DNA from: Nostoc sp. B(2019)
GTDB taxonomy: Bacteria > Cyanobacteriota > Cyanobacteriia > Cyanobacteriales > Nostocaceae
Direction of reading: 5' to 3'
NCBI RefSeq assembly: GCF_010091925.1
Contig: NZ_WVID01000022.1
Coordinates: forward strand, 46,931-110,930
Length of the DNA: 64,000 bases
Shown here: piece after piece, positions 6,490-15,140 of the stretch
Position numbering within the stretch: the stretch's first letter is position 1
Layout: the number at the start of each line of letters is the position of its first letter
Translations under genes and position numbers: made by a program
The notes under the pieces: generated by a model
Databases searched by the model: none
What the model saw: the letters and a program-made list of their open reading frames with translations, nothing else
Told to the model about the DNA's origin: nothing

Positions 6490-8349
6490 TTAAAACATCA
6501 AATCTAAAAACTGTACTCCCCAGAAAGGCCAAGTTACCCACATTCCTAAGACGCTTACCCCTAAAAGAACTGTGAATGCATAAAACTGGGTTTGTCCAGA
6601 AGTACTGTACTTGAGACTTTCGCCACCTAATAGTGAAAACAAACCAACCATATTAACGATGCCATCAACTACAAAGCGGTCAATCATGTCGGCAAATTTG
6701 GAAATTTGGGCAACGCCGAAAATAACAGTCATCCGATAGAGTTTCGGGGTATAAAAATCGTATGCCAACAAGTCTTGTAAACCTTTCCAAGGCAGACGAA
6801 TAGGTTTAGGAATGTTGCCTAAATAAATCACACCACCAATGCTGCAACCGAAAATACTCGACCAAATTAAAAGTAGTGCAACATCCTTATTAATGATTGT
6901 CCAATCAGGTAGAAGTGATAAGCTTTGTAATATTAAAGGAAGATGCAAAGTAAAGCCGAGTAAAATCACCATTGGCAGAATCATCGGCCAGTGAGCTTCA
7001 GGCGATCGCTCACTCATCTGTGTCGGTTTACCACCAAAAAGTAGACCGAATTCTCTGGTTAAACTAAAAGCTGTTAAAGCGTTGACGGCTATTACCACTC
7101 CTACTAACCAAGGTTGCGTTCCCCACAGCCCATCTGCTAACTTCATCAATGCCCAAAAGCTACCCAACGGTGGAAAACCAATTAACCCCAAAGTCCCGAC
7201 GATAAAGGCTAATCCTGAGATGGGGCGACGTGACCACAATCCGCCTAATTGGGTGACATCTTGAGTGATGCTGTTCCAGATAATTCCCCCAGTACTCATC
7301 ACCAACAAAGCTGCTGATATGGCATGGGTGAGTACCAACAATAGCGCGGCTTCGTCTTGCTGTACTCCCACAGCAATGAACACCAAGCCCATGTAAGCAC
7401 TGACAGAATAAGATAAACAGCGTTTGAGGTCAACTTGAGCGATCGCAATTAAAGAAGCACCCACCGCTGTCACCGCCCCAATCGTTACTATGGCTGAGGA
7501 AACTATGGGCGACAGAGTTAACACAGGTTGCAATTTAATTAGCACCCATGCACCACTAGCGACTACTACCGAGTTCCGCAAAATCGTACTTGGAACAGGG
7601 CCTTCCATCGCTTCATCTAACCACAGATGCAAGGGAAACTGGGCGCATTTGCCCATCGGCCCAGCAATTAAAGCTAACCCTACTAGCGCCATTGTCGTAG
7701 GGTTGACATCCGCTGTCGCCGCCCATTGCGCCAGATCTGGATAACTCCAAGTTCCAGCAAGGGGCCATAGTGCTAACACCCCCATCAGCAAGAATAAGTC
7801 TCCCACCCGCTTTGTTAAGAAAGCATCTCTCGCACCTGAAACTACCAACGGCTGACTAAACCATAAGCCCACAAGTAGGTAGGTTCCGAGAGTGAGGATT
7901 TCCAGAATTACATAACTAAAAAACAAGTTATTACACAGAACAAGGGCGCACAATCCCGCTTCAAATAATCCCAATAAGGAATAGAAACGTCCCCAACCCC
8001 AATCCATTTCCATGTAACCAATTGCAAATATCTGCGCTAACAAATTCAAGCCACAAATGACAACTAACGCGCCGACACTTACAGAGGAAATTTCTAAAGC
8101 AATGGTTAGGTCTAAACCAGCTGTAGACAACCAAGGTATAAATACTTCTTGGGGGGGTTGATTCCAAGTTGCTTGTAATGCGATCGCGCTATGAACGAAC
8201 GCCAAAAATGTCATCACCAAATTGACATAACCAGCCGGTCTTGGCCCGGTGTGACGAATGATCCCCGGCGACCAAGGCACAGCCAACAGCCCACCCATTA
8301 ATGCATAGCAAGGAACTAGCCAAACAGTCTCAAGTAGAAACTGAGCCAT
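6490..8349 (-). CDS. ndhF3: NAD(P)H-quinone oxidoreductase subunit F3 (NDH-1MS)
   Basis: This 619-residue membrane protein is of the NdhF/NuoL antiporter-like family. It contains the family helix FFSYVILEILTLGTYLLVGLW, the TKRVGDLFLLMG motif, and QFPLHLWLDEAMEGPVPSTI. The N-terminus MAQFLLETVWLVPCYAL and the lack of the usual NuoL N-terminal quinone-site form agree with the short CO2-uptake F subunits. It is the first gene of the minus-strand operon. ATG at 8349 is preferred to the TTG one codon upstream because GAGGTG (8354-8359) is then well placed. The leader carries a strong hairpin (8383-8422). F3 versus F4 is judged from resemblance and operon order. Confidence 0.88.
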   Translation of the reverse strand: MAQFLLETVWLVPCYALMGGLLAVPWSPGIIRHTGPRPAGYVNLVMTFLAFVHSAIALQATWNQPPQEVFIPWLSTAGLDLTIALEISSVSVGALVVICGLNLLAQIFAIGYMEMDWGWGRFYSLLGLFEAGLCALVLCNNLFFSYVILEILTLGTYLLVGLWFSQPLVVSGARDAFLTKRVGDLFLLMGVLALWPLAGTWSYPDLAQWAATADVNPTTMALVGLALIAGPMGKCAQFPLHLWLDEAMEGPVPSTILRNSVVVASGAWVLIKLQPVLTLSPIVSSAIVTIGAVTAVGASLIAIAQVDLKRCLSYSVSAYMGLVFIAVGVQQDEAALLLVLTHAISAALLVMSTGGIIWNSITQDVTQLGGLWSRRPISGLAFIVGTLGLIGFPPLGSFWALMKLADGLWGTQPWLVGVVIAVNALTAFSLTREFGLLFGGKPTQMSERSPEAHWPMILPMVILLGFTLHLPLILQSLSLLPDWTIINKDVALLLIWSSIFGCSIGGVIYLGNIPKPIRLPWKGLQDLLAYDFYTPKLYRMTVIFGVAQISKFADMIDRFVVDGIVNMVGLFSLLGGESLKYSTSGQTQFYAFTVLLGVSVLGMWVTWPFWGVQFLDLMF

Positions 8350-8382
8350 CAAAGCACCTCTAGATTTGCAGTCAAACTTGTA

Positions 8383-8422
8383 GGGTTTAAAGGGATCAAC
8401 GTTTGTTGATCCCTTTAAACCC
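8383..8422 (-). promoter_or_regulatory. 18-bp perfect stem-loop in the ndhF3 leader
   Basis: GGGTTTAAAGGGATCAAC pairs perfectly with its reverse complement around a four-base GTTT loop, ending about 33 bases before the ndhF3 ATG. The centre ATCAACGTTTGTTGAT is a dyad of the size used by LysR-type regulators, the class (CcmR/NdhR) that controls such operons in other cyanobacteria, but it does not match the site I know for that protein. It may be an operator, an RNA structure in the leader, or a dispersed repeat. Confidence 0.5.
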
Positions 8423-8704
8423 AGCGATCGCAGATAAGCAAATTTATCTTTTTTTAATGTTGTTAGAAATAGTTTACATTTATCTTCGCTCGAATGGAAT
8501 AACTTAAATAAATAAATTAGCGATATTTCCTCTAATTAATTCTTATATAATCGAGGATTCTATTTTCCGATAATAACTATTATCTCTAATCTATGAATGG
8601 ATAAGGATGGACTCAATAGTTAATATTAATTTTTATTGCTTGACATAAATGACAAGAGACGCAATAGATTGCGTCTCTACAAGTTGGCTAAATTTAACTT
8701 ACAC
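8423..8704. other. Promoter-side spacer of ndhF3 with a GAGACG palindrome
   Basis: AT-rich sequence without a gene. GAGACGCAAT and ATTGCGTCTC pair at 8656-8677; this is one member of a family also found at 30173-30200, 50415-50441 and 62122-62150. Confidence 0.6.
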
Positions 8705-8884
8705 TTAGAGGATTTTGTCAACCTGGCAAGTATAAGCAACAATCGCAGGCATTTGGTCAACTTGGCTAATGGGAGCGGGTTTCATATCCCGGTAGTCCAG
8801 CAGTTGGACTAAGATGAGGTAGGCGATCGCCAACAGAATAGAAATCGCGCCTGTAATCACGGCAACTATTTTTGAGCGGTTCAT
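8705..8884 (-). CDS. 59-residue single-span membrane protein
   Basis: The frame reads MNRSKIVAVITGAISILLAI and continues to residue 59 (ending CQVDKIL). Residues 5-29 form one hydrophobic membrane helix after a basic N-terminus; the remaining 30 residues are polar with one Cys. It is too short for common gene-length cut-offs. Two shortened copies of the 5' half lie at 9261-9332 and 10111-10162, which supports it as a real gene. No family function is recognised. It may be carried on the same transcript as upstream minus-strand genes. Confidence 0.7.
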   Translation of the reverse strand: MNRSKIVAVITGAISILLAIAYLILVQLLDYRDMKPAPISQVDQMPAIVAYTCQVDKIL

Positions 8885-8962
8885 TAGTAATTCCTATAAT
8901 GCTGATTGTGCTGTGTCTATCTCTACATTAATACTTGACAAACACACCACACACTTACCAAC

Positions 8963-9211
8963 TCATACATGGCGACGAATGTTGTCAAATGCTACAATTT
9001 CCACTGCTTCAGCTTCCTGCATAGCTTCACGCAAAGCTTGCTCAAAACCAGGGACATTCAAAAGTTCTGCCGTCGCCTCGTTTTCTTCTCTTTCTTCTAG
9101 ATTAGCTAGAAAATCACTCACTACCCGTAGCCTTTCTGGAGACAGTCGCCTTAATCGCTTCTCAGCTTCCTGAAGAATAGTAGTGTCATCTTGCTTTGAT
9201 TCCATCGTCAT
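8963..9211 (-). CDS. Antitoxin-like hypothetical protein
   Basis: This acidic protein of about 82 residues contains RLRRLSPERLRVVSDFLANL followed by a Glu-rich helix and ELLNVPGFEQAL. The layout resembles small cyanobacterial antitoxins of the DUF2281-like class, in which an LSPERL..V.DFL segment is followed by a toxin-wrapping tail. No toxin gene lies next to it, so it is an orphan. ATG at 9211 is chosen; ATG at 9205 is equally possible, and a TTG at 9223 less likely. Confidence 0.6.
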   Translation of the reverse strand: MTMESKQDDTTILQEAEKRLRRLSPERLRVVSDFLANLEEREENEATAELLNVPGFEQALREAMQEAEAVEIVAFDNIRRHV

Positions 9212-9260
9212 CTTTACACTCAACGCGAAGTGAACGCTATCACCAAGAAGCCACAGAAGC

Positions 9261-9332
9261 TTACCAATGTGCGATTGCTAAAATGACCGAAATCGCATCT
9301 GCAAGAATAGCAATTAATTTTGAACGTTCCAT
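9261..9332 (-). pseudogene. Truncated copy of the 59-residue membrane protein gene
   Basis: The frame MERSKLIAILADAISVILAI ends after AHW at a stop codon. It aligns without gaps to residues 1-23 of the protein at 8705-8884, and the bases just upstream (GCATTA..A.TACTGATG) also match. The copy stops where the membrane helix of the full protein continues, so it is most likely a decayed duplicate. Confidence 0.65.
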
Positions 9333-9416
9333 CAGTATTTGCTGTAATGCAAGTAGAATAACTATATTGAGTCATCAATGAGGATTGCGTAGGCGCAGCC
9401 CAACCTAGGTATCGCT

Positions 9417-10004
9417 ATGACTGCAACCACAAAAAAATTTTCTTTTGCAGAATATCTTAAGTATAACGATGGCACGGATACCCAATATGAATTGGTAGAT
9501 GGAGAATTAATTCCCATGAGCCTTGGCACTGGCAAGCACGGTGGCATCTCTAAGTTTTTAGAACGAAGCTTTGATGATGAAAGTGCCAAAATGGGCAAGA
9601 ATTGGACAGCACAAAAGTTTTCTGTCGGAGTGCGTTCGCCACGCTCTGGACGCTGGGACACCTCACGAATTCCAGATGTAGTAGTATTACCAACACAGCA
9701 GTGGGAAGCACTTTCTAATCGAGAAGCGGTGATCGAACTCAACGAAACTCCCCCCATATTAGTGGTAGAAGTCGTCAGCGAATCTACACAAACCACAGAC
9801 TATCGCAGCAAACGTTCTGAATATGCTGTTCTGGAAATTCCCGAATACTGGATTGTTGACCCGATTCAAGAGATAGTAACAATATGCACCCTAGTGGAAG
9901 GGTTCTATGATGCTGTTGCATTCCGAGGACAAGAACGCATCATTTCTTTTACTTTTCCACAGTTGGATTTGAGTGCCGAACAAGTTTTGGCAGGACGGAA
10001 GTGA
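9417..10004 (+). CDS. Uma2 family (DUF820) putative endonuclease
   Basis: This 195-residue protein belongs to the PD-(D/E)XK-fold Uma2 family, widespread and multi-copy in cyanobacteria. Visible are the N-terminal YELVDGELI motif, RIPDVVVL (the acidic residue of the nuclease core), ILVVEVVSESTQTTDYRSKRSEY (the E-x-K-like part) and PEYWIVDP. Whether members cut DNA, and which, is not established in most cases. It is flanked by decayed gene copies, which suits an accessory region. Another Uma2 gene is at 36361-37002, with a more distant sequence. Confidence 0.88.
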   Translation: MTATTKKFSFAEYLKYNDGTDTQYELVDGELIPMSLGTGKHGGISKFLERSFDDESAKMGKNWTAQKFSVGVRSPRSGRWDTSRIPDVVVLPTQQWEALSNREAVIELNETPPILVVEVVSESTQTTDYRSKRSEYAVLEIPEYWIVDPIQEIVTICTLVEGFYDAVAFRGQERIISFTFPQLDLSAEQVLAGRK

Positions 10005-10110
10005 ACTCTCAATTACTACCAACGCCACTACCAATTTGCAGGCGGCATAATGGACGCTAACACTGTTAAAAGAGTTGCTCAAATTATGCATAGGCATAGC
10101 CCGTCGTAGG

Positions 10111-10162
10111 CATCGCTAAATTAACAGAAATCGCACCTGTAAAATGAAGCTTTGAATTCCAT
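10111..10162 (-). pseudogene. Short remnant of the small membrane protein gene
   Basis: On the minus strand, ATGGAATTCAAAGC is followed by TTTACAGGTGCGATTTCTGT, which matches the ATTACAGGCGCGATTTCTAT of the gene at 8705-8884 after a short deletion. The frame is broken after a dozen codons. The match is short, so a chance origin cannot be excluded. Confidence 0.45.
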
Positions 10163-10283
10163 TAAAGAGTCTTTGATATTCGTGAACTAGTCTTTGAACT
10201 CCATTAACGAAAAATATCTAACCATTCCTGAATTTACAGGGGTAAGCGTGTAGTAAAATTTACTCACCTCTGTACAGTTGAAC

Positions 10284-12272
10284 ATGGCTTTAGACTTCTC
10301 AGGTCAAAATCTCCGAGGACGCAACTTCAAAGGACAAGACCTTGCGGGTGCAAACTTTAGCTATGCCGACATCCGAGGGGCAAACTTCACCAACGCCAAC
10401 TTGACAGGCGCAAACTTCAGCCATGCCAAAGCTGGGCTGCAATTGCATTCAGTAACTATTTTGGTATTAACATCATTACTTGTATCAACAATAGCAGGCT
10501 CTTTCCTGCCATACTTTGGTGCCAATACAATATCTCTAGTAATTAGTAGCAAAGACCCAGCTGGTTTAGCCGTGATTATAATACTAACGGTATTTTTTAT
10601 TTTTCTTTTTGCCATCCGTCAACAAAGTGTATTAACGGCTTTAATAGTTGTAACCTTAGGCGCAGCTATGACTGGGATGGGGGCTATGGCAACATCTTTA
10701 ACAGCATCTGTAATTGTAACTGTAGCGGTAGTAGTGGCAGCAGTTGAAGGTAGTGCGGCTATGGCAGCAACTGTAGCAGCAGCTCTAATAGCGGCTTTGA
10801 CTACAAGTGTAATGGTGTTTGCCAAGGTGGGAGTAGTTGCAGGATCTGGGGTAGCAACTGCTACTGTGGCTACAGTTGCATTATCGCTTTACATGAGTTG
10901 GCGAGTGTTAGCTGGAGATGAGAAGTATGTCTACATTTGGAGGATTGCTATTGCATGTGGTGATGATGGCACTAGTTTTCGCAGCGCTAATTTAACAGAT
11001 GCTAACTTCACTCTAGCGACGCTCAAAAATACAGATTTTAGAAATGCTAGTCTGACTCACACTTGTTGGTTCCAAGCGCAAAAGCTTGATTTTGCTGGCG
11101 TTTGGACGACTTATCTAGAAAAATCACTAATTCGGCAGTTGGTAACAACAAGAGAAGCAAAAGACAAAAACTTTGATAGTTTATCGCTACGAGGTGTAAA
11201 TTTATGTAGTGCAAACCTAGCAGATACCAGCTTTATCGGCGCTGACCTCAGTGAAGCCAATTTGCAAGATGCTGATTTGTCAAGAGCAAAGCTGAAGCAA
11301 ACCCAACTAGACGGCACTGATTTAACAGGTGCAACACTCACCGGAGCTTACATTGAAGATTGGGGTATTACAAATACAACTAAATTGCATGGGGTGAGGT
11401 GTGAATATGTCTTCATGCGCTTACCCACCAAAGAAAACCCCGACCCCCTCCGCAAACCTGATAATAAACAAGAGGTATTTACAGACGGGGATTTTGCCGA
11501 CTTTATCCAGCCAATTTTTGACACCCTCGACCTTTACCACAATCAAGGCGTTGACCCCCGCGCTGTTGCGATCGCCTTCAAAAAACTTGCCGAAAATCAT
11601 CCCGAAGCCGAGTTAGAAATCGTGGCAATGGAGAAACGCGGCGAAGATAAAATCTTGCTCAGAGCTAAAACCGCAGCAGGTAGCGATAAATCTCAACTGA
11701 GTGCAGAATATTTTGATGACTATAATCAACTCAAAGCTTTATCACAGAGCCAGCAATTATTGCTTGTAGAAAAAGATAGTTATATTAGTGATTTAAAAAA
11801 TATGATCACCACTGCACTCCAGCAGCCTAAATCTTATACACAAGGAAATACCATTATGTCTGATATCAGCGGCATCAATATTCAAGGCAGCAGTAATGTC
11901 AGCGGTATCGCTGGGAGTGGTTCTGTTGCTAATCTAGGAACCATCAGCGGTAATGTGAGTATTGCCCTCAATCAATTGCCTGATGCAACCGATGCAGATA
12001 AACCAGGCATTAAAGAATTGTTGACGCAGTTGCAAGAGGTAATTTCACAGTCCTCAGATTTGCCTGAAACAGACAAAGCTGATGCATTGTTACAGGTAAA
12101 AGCTTTAGCAGAAGCAGGTACAAATCCCCAAGAATCCACCAAGCAAAAAACTGCAAAAAATGCAATCACCATGTTGAAAGGGATATTTTCTGGTTTACCT
12201 GCTGTTGCCACATTAGTTGAATCGACTAATAATTTATTGCCTGCGATCGCCAAACTATTCGGTTTAGGATAA
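10284..12272 (+). CDS. Pentapeptide-repeat protein with a multi-span membrane block
   Basis: The protein has 662 residues from ATG 10284 (a TTG two codons upstream is possible). Pentapeptide A(N/D)LXX repeats occupy roughly residues 1-50, 228-262 and 300-350. Between the first two lies an about 155-residue Ala/Val/Thr-rich hydrophobic block with several membrane spans. After the repeats comes a soluble region (GDFADFIQPIFDTLDLYHNQ; ENHPEAELEIVAMEKRGEDK), a short coiled coil near QSQQLLLVEKDSYISDL, then a Gly/Ser-rich strip (SGINIQGSSNVSGIAGSG) and a helical, hydrophobic C-terminus. The soluble part and tail recur, as far as I recall, in other cyanobacterial pentapeptide proteins of unknown role. 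A membrane scaffold or effector is possible, but no function is assigned. Confidence 0.8.
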   Translation: MALDFSGQNLRGRNFKGQDLAGANFSYADIRGANFTNANLTGANFSHAKAGLQLHSVTILVLTSLLVSTIAGSFLPYFGANTISLVISSKDPAGLAVIIILTVFFIFLFAIRQQSVLTALIVVTLGAAMTGMGAMATSLTASVIVTVAVVVAAVEGSAAMAATVAAALIAALTTSVMVFAKVGVVAGSGVATATVATVALSLYMSWRVLAGDEKYVYIWRIAIACGDDGTSFRSANLTDANFTLATLKNTDFRNASLTHTCWFQAQKLDFAGVWTTYLEKSLIRQLVTTREAKDKNFDSLSLRGVNLCSANLADTSFIGADLSEANLQDADLSRAKLKQTQLDGTDLTGATLTGAYIEDWGITNTTKLHGVRCEYVFMRLPTKENPDPLRKPDNKQEVFTDGDFADFIQPIFDTLDLYHNQGVDPRAVAIAFKKLAENHPEAELEIVAMEKRGEDKILLRAKTAAGSDKSQLSAEYFDDYNQLKALSQSQQLLLVEKDSYISDLKNMITTALQQPKSYTQGNTIMSDISGINIQGSSNVSGIAGSGSVANLGTISGNVSIALNQLPDATDADKPGIKELLTQLQEVISQSSDLPETDKADALLQVKALAEAGTNPQESTKQKTAKNAITMLKGIFSGLPAVATLVESTNNLLPAIAKLFGLG

Positions 12273-12310
12273 TATACATCCAGTTAAAAATATCTCAGGA
12301 ATGTAAAACT

Positions 12311-13388
12311 ATGCTGGAACTATTAAATATCAAAAGTGAAGTAGAAAGATTGTCGAATATCCTGGACAAAGCTGAGGACTGTCTTTGACCTCAGAGAACT
12401 GATTACAAGAATTCAAGACCCAGATCAATTAATTGCTCAATCTACTTTTTGGGAAAATTCTCTTACTGCCTATCAGACACTTAAAGAGATTGAATTCCTT
12501 ATCTCCAACAAGAAAAAATATCAGCAATGGCGCACCATTCTAGAAGATATCAAAGTTGCTCTGGAACTGTTGGAATTATCAGCTGATGAGCAATTGTTAC
12601 AAGAGGCGCAAAGCAACCTCACGCAACTCCAGTAAGAACTCAACACACTCGAAATACAACAGTTACTATCTAATCCCTGCGACCAAAATGGAGCATTCTT
12701 AACTATTACTGCTAGTGATAGCGTAGATGCTCAAGATTGGGGAGCTATCCTACTGCGGATGTATCACCGTTGGAGTGTCAAGCAAAATTATTTAGTACAT
12801 GTAGGAGAAGATTCTGATGCGGATCTCACTGGAATTAAGTATGTTGTGGAAATTATCGGGCGTTATGCTTATGGCTACCTTAAATCAGAACAAGGAACTC
12901 ATGCAAAAATAATGCGGCTTTCTTGTTTGAAGGGTGATGGTAAACGACATACTTGCTTTGCCAGTGTAGAAGTCAGCCCTATCTTGGATGAGTCTGTTGA
13001 GGTTGAAATTCCAGATAAGGATTTGCAAATCACTTTGCCACGTTGTCACAGGAATGTTAACCGCCCAGAAACATGGGTGCAGTTGTTTCATATTCCTACT
13101 GGGATTACTGTGTCTTGTAACCTGGAGCGCAGTCAGCTACACAACAAAGAGAAAGCCTTAGCTATTCTTAAGAGTAAGCTATTTGCGATCGCACTAACTC
13201 AAGGTGTCCAACTTTCCAAAATTCAACCTCAGCTGATAAAATCTTTATCCAACAAGCTAATCCGTGAATATGTATTACATCCCCACAAAAACGTGAAAGA
13301 TCTGCGTACCAAAGTGCAAACAACTGCTGTAGCAGAGGTTTGAGATGGTGAAATCGATTTGTTTATCAAAGCCTATCTGCAACAGTAA
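12311..13388 (+). pseudogene. Decaying second copy of prfB (release factor 2)
   Basis: The reading frame follows the true prfB at 13684-14806 along its whole length, including a first frame MLELLNIKSEVERLSNIL that ends at CTT TGA C (12383-12389), the same programmed +1 frameshift site. After the shift there is an in-frame TAA at 12633-12635 and a TGA at 13341-13343. The SPF tripeptide that reads stop codons is replaced (RLSCLKGDGKRHT), and the GGQ catalytic loop is lost by a 12-base in-frame deletion near 13040-13056 (RCHRNVNRPET for [15 protein letters not shown]). It therefore cannot act as a normal release factor. The open part from 12759 to 13343 could still make a 194-residue protein. 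Confidence 0.85.
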
Positions 13389-13463
13389 AATCAAAACACT
13401 GAAGTAACTTATACAAGTAGTGTAGAAAAAATTTGCCAAACTCCAGCTAAAATCAAAAAGATA

Positions 13464-13619
13464 TAGGACTTACGCACACTCTACGAATTCTTCTCTACGA
13501 GACGCTACGCGAAGGCGCTCTTGGCGTCTTCTCTGCGAGACGCTGCGCGTTGGCGGAGCCTCTCGCAGAGAAGGCGGTTCGATAAATTAAGCTTTTTAGC
13601 AATTTTTGCGTAAGTCCTA
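13464..13619. mobile_element. 156-bp MITE-like element
   Basis: TAGGACTTACGCA at 13464-13476 and TGCGTAAGTCCTA at 13607-13619 form perfect 13-bp terminal inverted repeats. Between them is GC-rich palindromic sequence (GAGACGCTACGCG; GGCGGAGCCTCTCGCAGAGA) and no coding frame. It lies between the two prfB copies. No transposase with these ends is present in the window, so it would have been moved by one elsewhere. Confidence 0.8.
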
Positions 13620-13683
13620 AAATAAATAGAATCAAGAGCAATCTCCCAATCTAAAACGCTCTATCTTTCGTTTAGCAACCACT

Positions 13684-14806
13684 ATGGAAGTCTTAGAACT
13701 CAAACGCGAAATCGAAACGTTGTCTGGTCGCCTGGGTAAAACCCAGCACTATCTTTGACGTACCTGCATTAACAGCCAAAATTCAAGACCTGGAACAAAT
13801 ATCAGCTCAGCCAGAATTTTGGAATGATCAAACCCAAGCTCAACAAACGCTACAAGAACTCAACGACCTGAAAGCCCACCTTCAGCAATATGATCAGTGG
13901 CAAGCCAGTCTAGAAGATACTAAAGCAGTAGTTGAGTTATTAGAGTTAGAAACCGACGAAGCACTGTTGCAAGAAGCAGAATCCACAATCACCAAGCTCA
14001 ATCGTGACCTTGACCAGTGGGAGTTACAACAGTTACTTTCCGGCCCCTATGATGCGGAAGGCGCTGTACTAACGATTAATGCCGGTGCTGGTGGTACAGA
14101 TGCCCAGGATTGGGCATTTATGTTACTACGAATGTACACACGTTGGGCAGAAGCTCACGGCTATAAGGTAAGTCTAGCTGAAGAGTCTGAGGGTGATGAA
14201 GCCGGAATCAAATCAGCAACCCTAGAAATTACTGGTCGTTATGCTTATGGTTATTTGCGGTCTGAAACAGGCACACATCGCTTAGTGCGAATTTCACCCT
14301 TTAACGCTAATGGCAAACGACAAACCAGTTTCGCCGGGGTGGAAGTAATGCCGCAAATAGATAACTCTGTACAGTTGGACATTCCAGAGAAAGATTTGGA
14401 AATCACCACAACTCGCTCTGGCGGTAAAGGCGGACAGAACGTCAACAAAGTAGAAACAGCGGTAAGGGTTGTTCACCTCCCCACGGGGCTAGCCGTGCGC
14501 TGTACAGAAGAACGTTCTCAACTGCAAAACAAAGAGAAGGCTCTTGCTCGCCTTAAAGCCAAGCTGCTGGTCATCGCCAAAGAGCAACGCGCCCAAGAAA
14601 TTGCTGAAATTCGTGGTGATATGGTGGAAGCCTCTTGGGGCAACCAAATCCGTAACTATGTGTTTCATCCTTACCAAATGGTGAAGGATTTGCGTACAAA
14701 CACGGAAACTACCGCGATTACAGATGTGATGAATGGCGAACTTGATACATTCATTCAAGCTTATCTACGGCAAGAAAACCAACTCGTAGAAAGCACCCCT
14801 ACATAA
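13684..14806 (+). CDS. prfB: Peptide chain release factor 2, programmed +1 frameshift
   Basis: RF2 ends translation at UGA and UAA. Translation starts at ATG 13684 and gives 24 codons up to CTT, then an in-frame TGA at 13756-13758; a +1 shift continues at GAC (13757) to the stop at 14804-14806, for a product of 373 residues. The full protein has the anticodon-like tripeptide SPF (204-206) and the catalytic GGQ (249-251) in [15 protein letters not shown], matching the usual RF2 positions. The shift site makes synthesis self-limiting: scarce RF2 raises frameshifting. DUF3285, ybeY and dgkA follow. Annotators that ignore the shift will call a shortened gene from about 13967. Confidence 0.95.
13753..13759 (+). 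promoter_or_regulatory. prfB frameshift site CTTTGAC
   Basis: The core TAT CTT TGA C is the conserved RF2 autoregulatory slip site. The purine-rich Shine-Dalgarno-like stretch usual a few bases upstream in enterobacteria is weak here (GGGTAAAACCCAGCAC). The paralogue at 12311 keeps CTTTGAC. Confidence 0.9.
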
Positions 14807-14952
14807 TTTAAAGATTAGTTATGGGTACTAAGTATTTTTTTGCTGTATACTTAGTACCTTTTATTTATTTTTTTAGTATTGATATTGGTGCGATCGCAAC
14901 TCTACTCCATACCAACTGTTACATTTATAAAAGAGTCTGTGATCAAATAATT

Positions 14953-15108
14953 ATGAGTAACTCCCCTTCAACAGAACCTCAACCCAGCTACGTGAAACTT
15001 GCCATGCGAAACATGGTGCGAAAGGGTAGCACGTCCTTAAAACATTTTGCACTGACCGCCGTAGGGCTTTTAGCTGTCCTCGTTGGTCTTGCTTATCTAA
15101 CACGCTAA
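14953..15108 (+). CDS. DUF3285 family small membrane protein
   Basis: This 51-residue protein contains [21 protein letters not shown] followed by a single hydrophobic helix ([18 protein letters not shown]), the signature of the cyanobacterial DUF3285 family. ATG at 14953 is chosen because the family starts just before [11 protein letters not shown]; the frame is open upstream to 14821, but that part is hydrophobic and unlike the family. It lies between prfB and ybeY, a common neighbourhood in cyanobacteria. Its function is unknown. Confidence 0.85.
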   Translation: MSNSPSTEPQPSYVKLAMRNMVRKGSTSLKHFALTAVGLLAVLVGLAYLTR

Positions 15109-15140
15109 CGATAAATGCTCACCTCAGCCTAGGAGACTAC

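Noticed and set aside
14821..14952. N-terminal extension of the DUF3285 gene
   Set aside because: The extra 44 residues are unlike the family, which begins shortly before [11 protein letters not shown].
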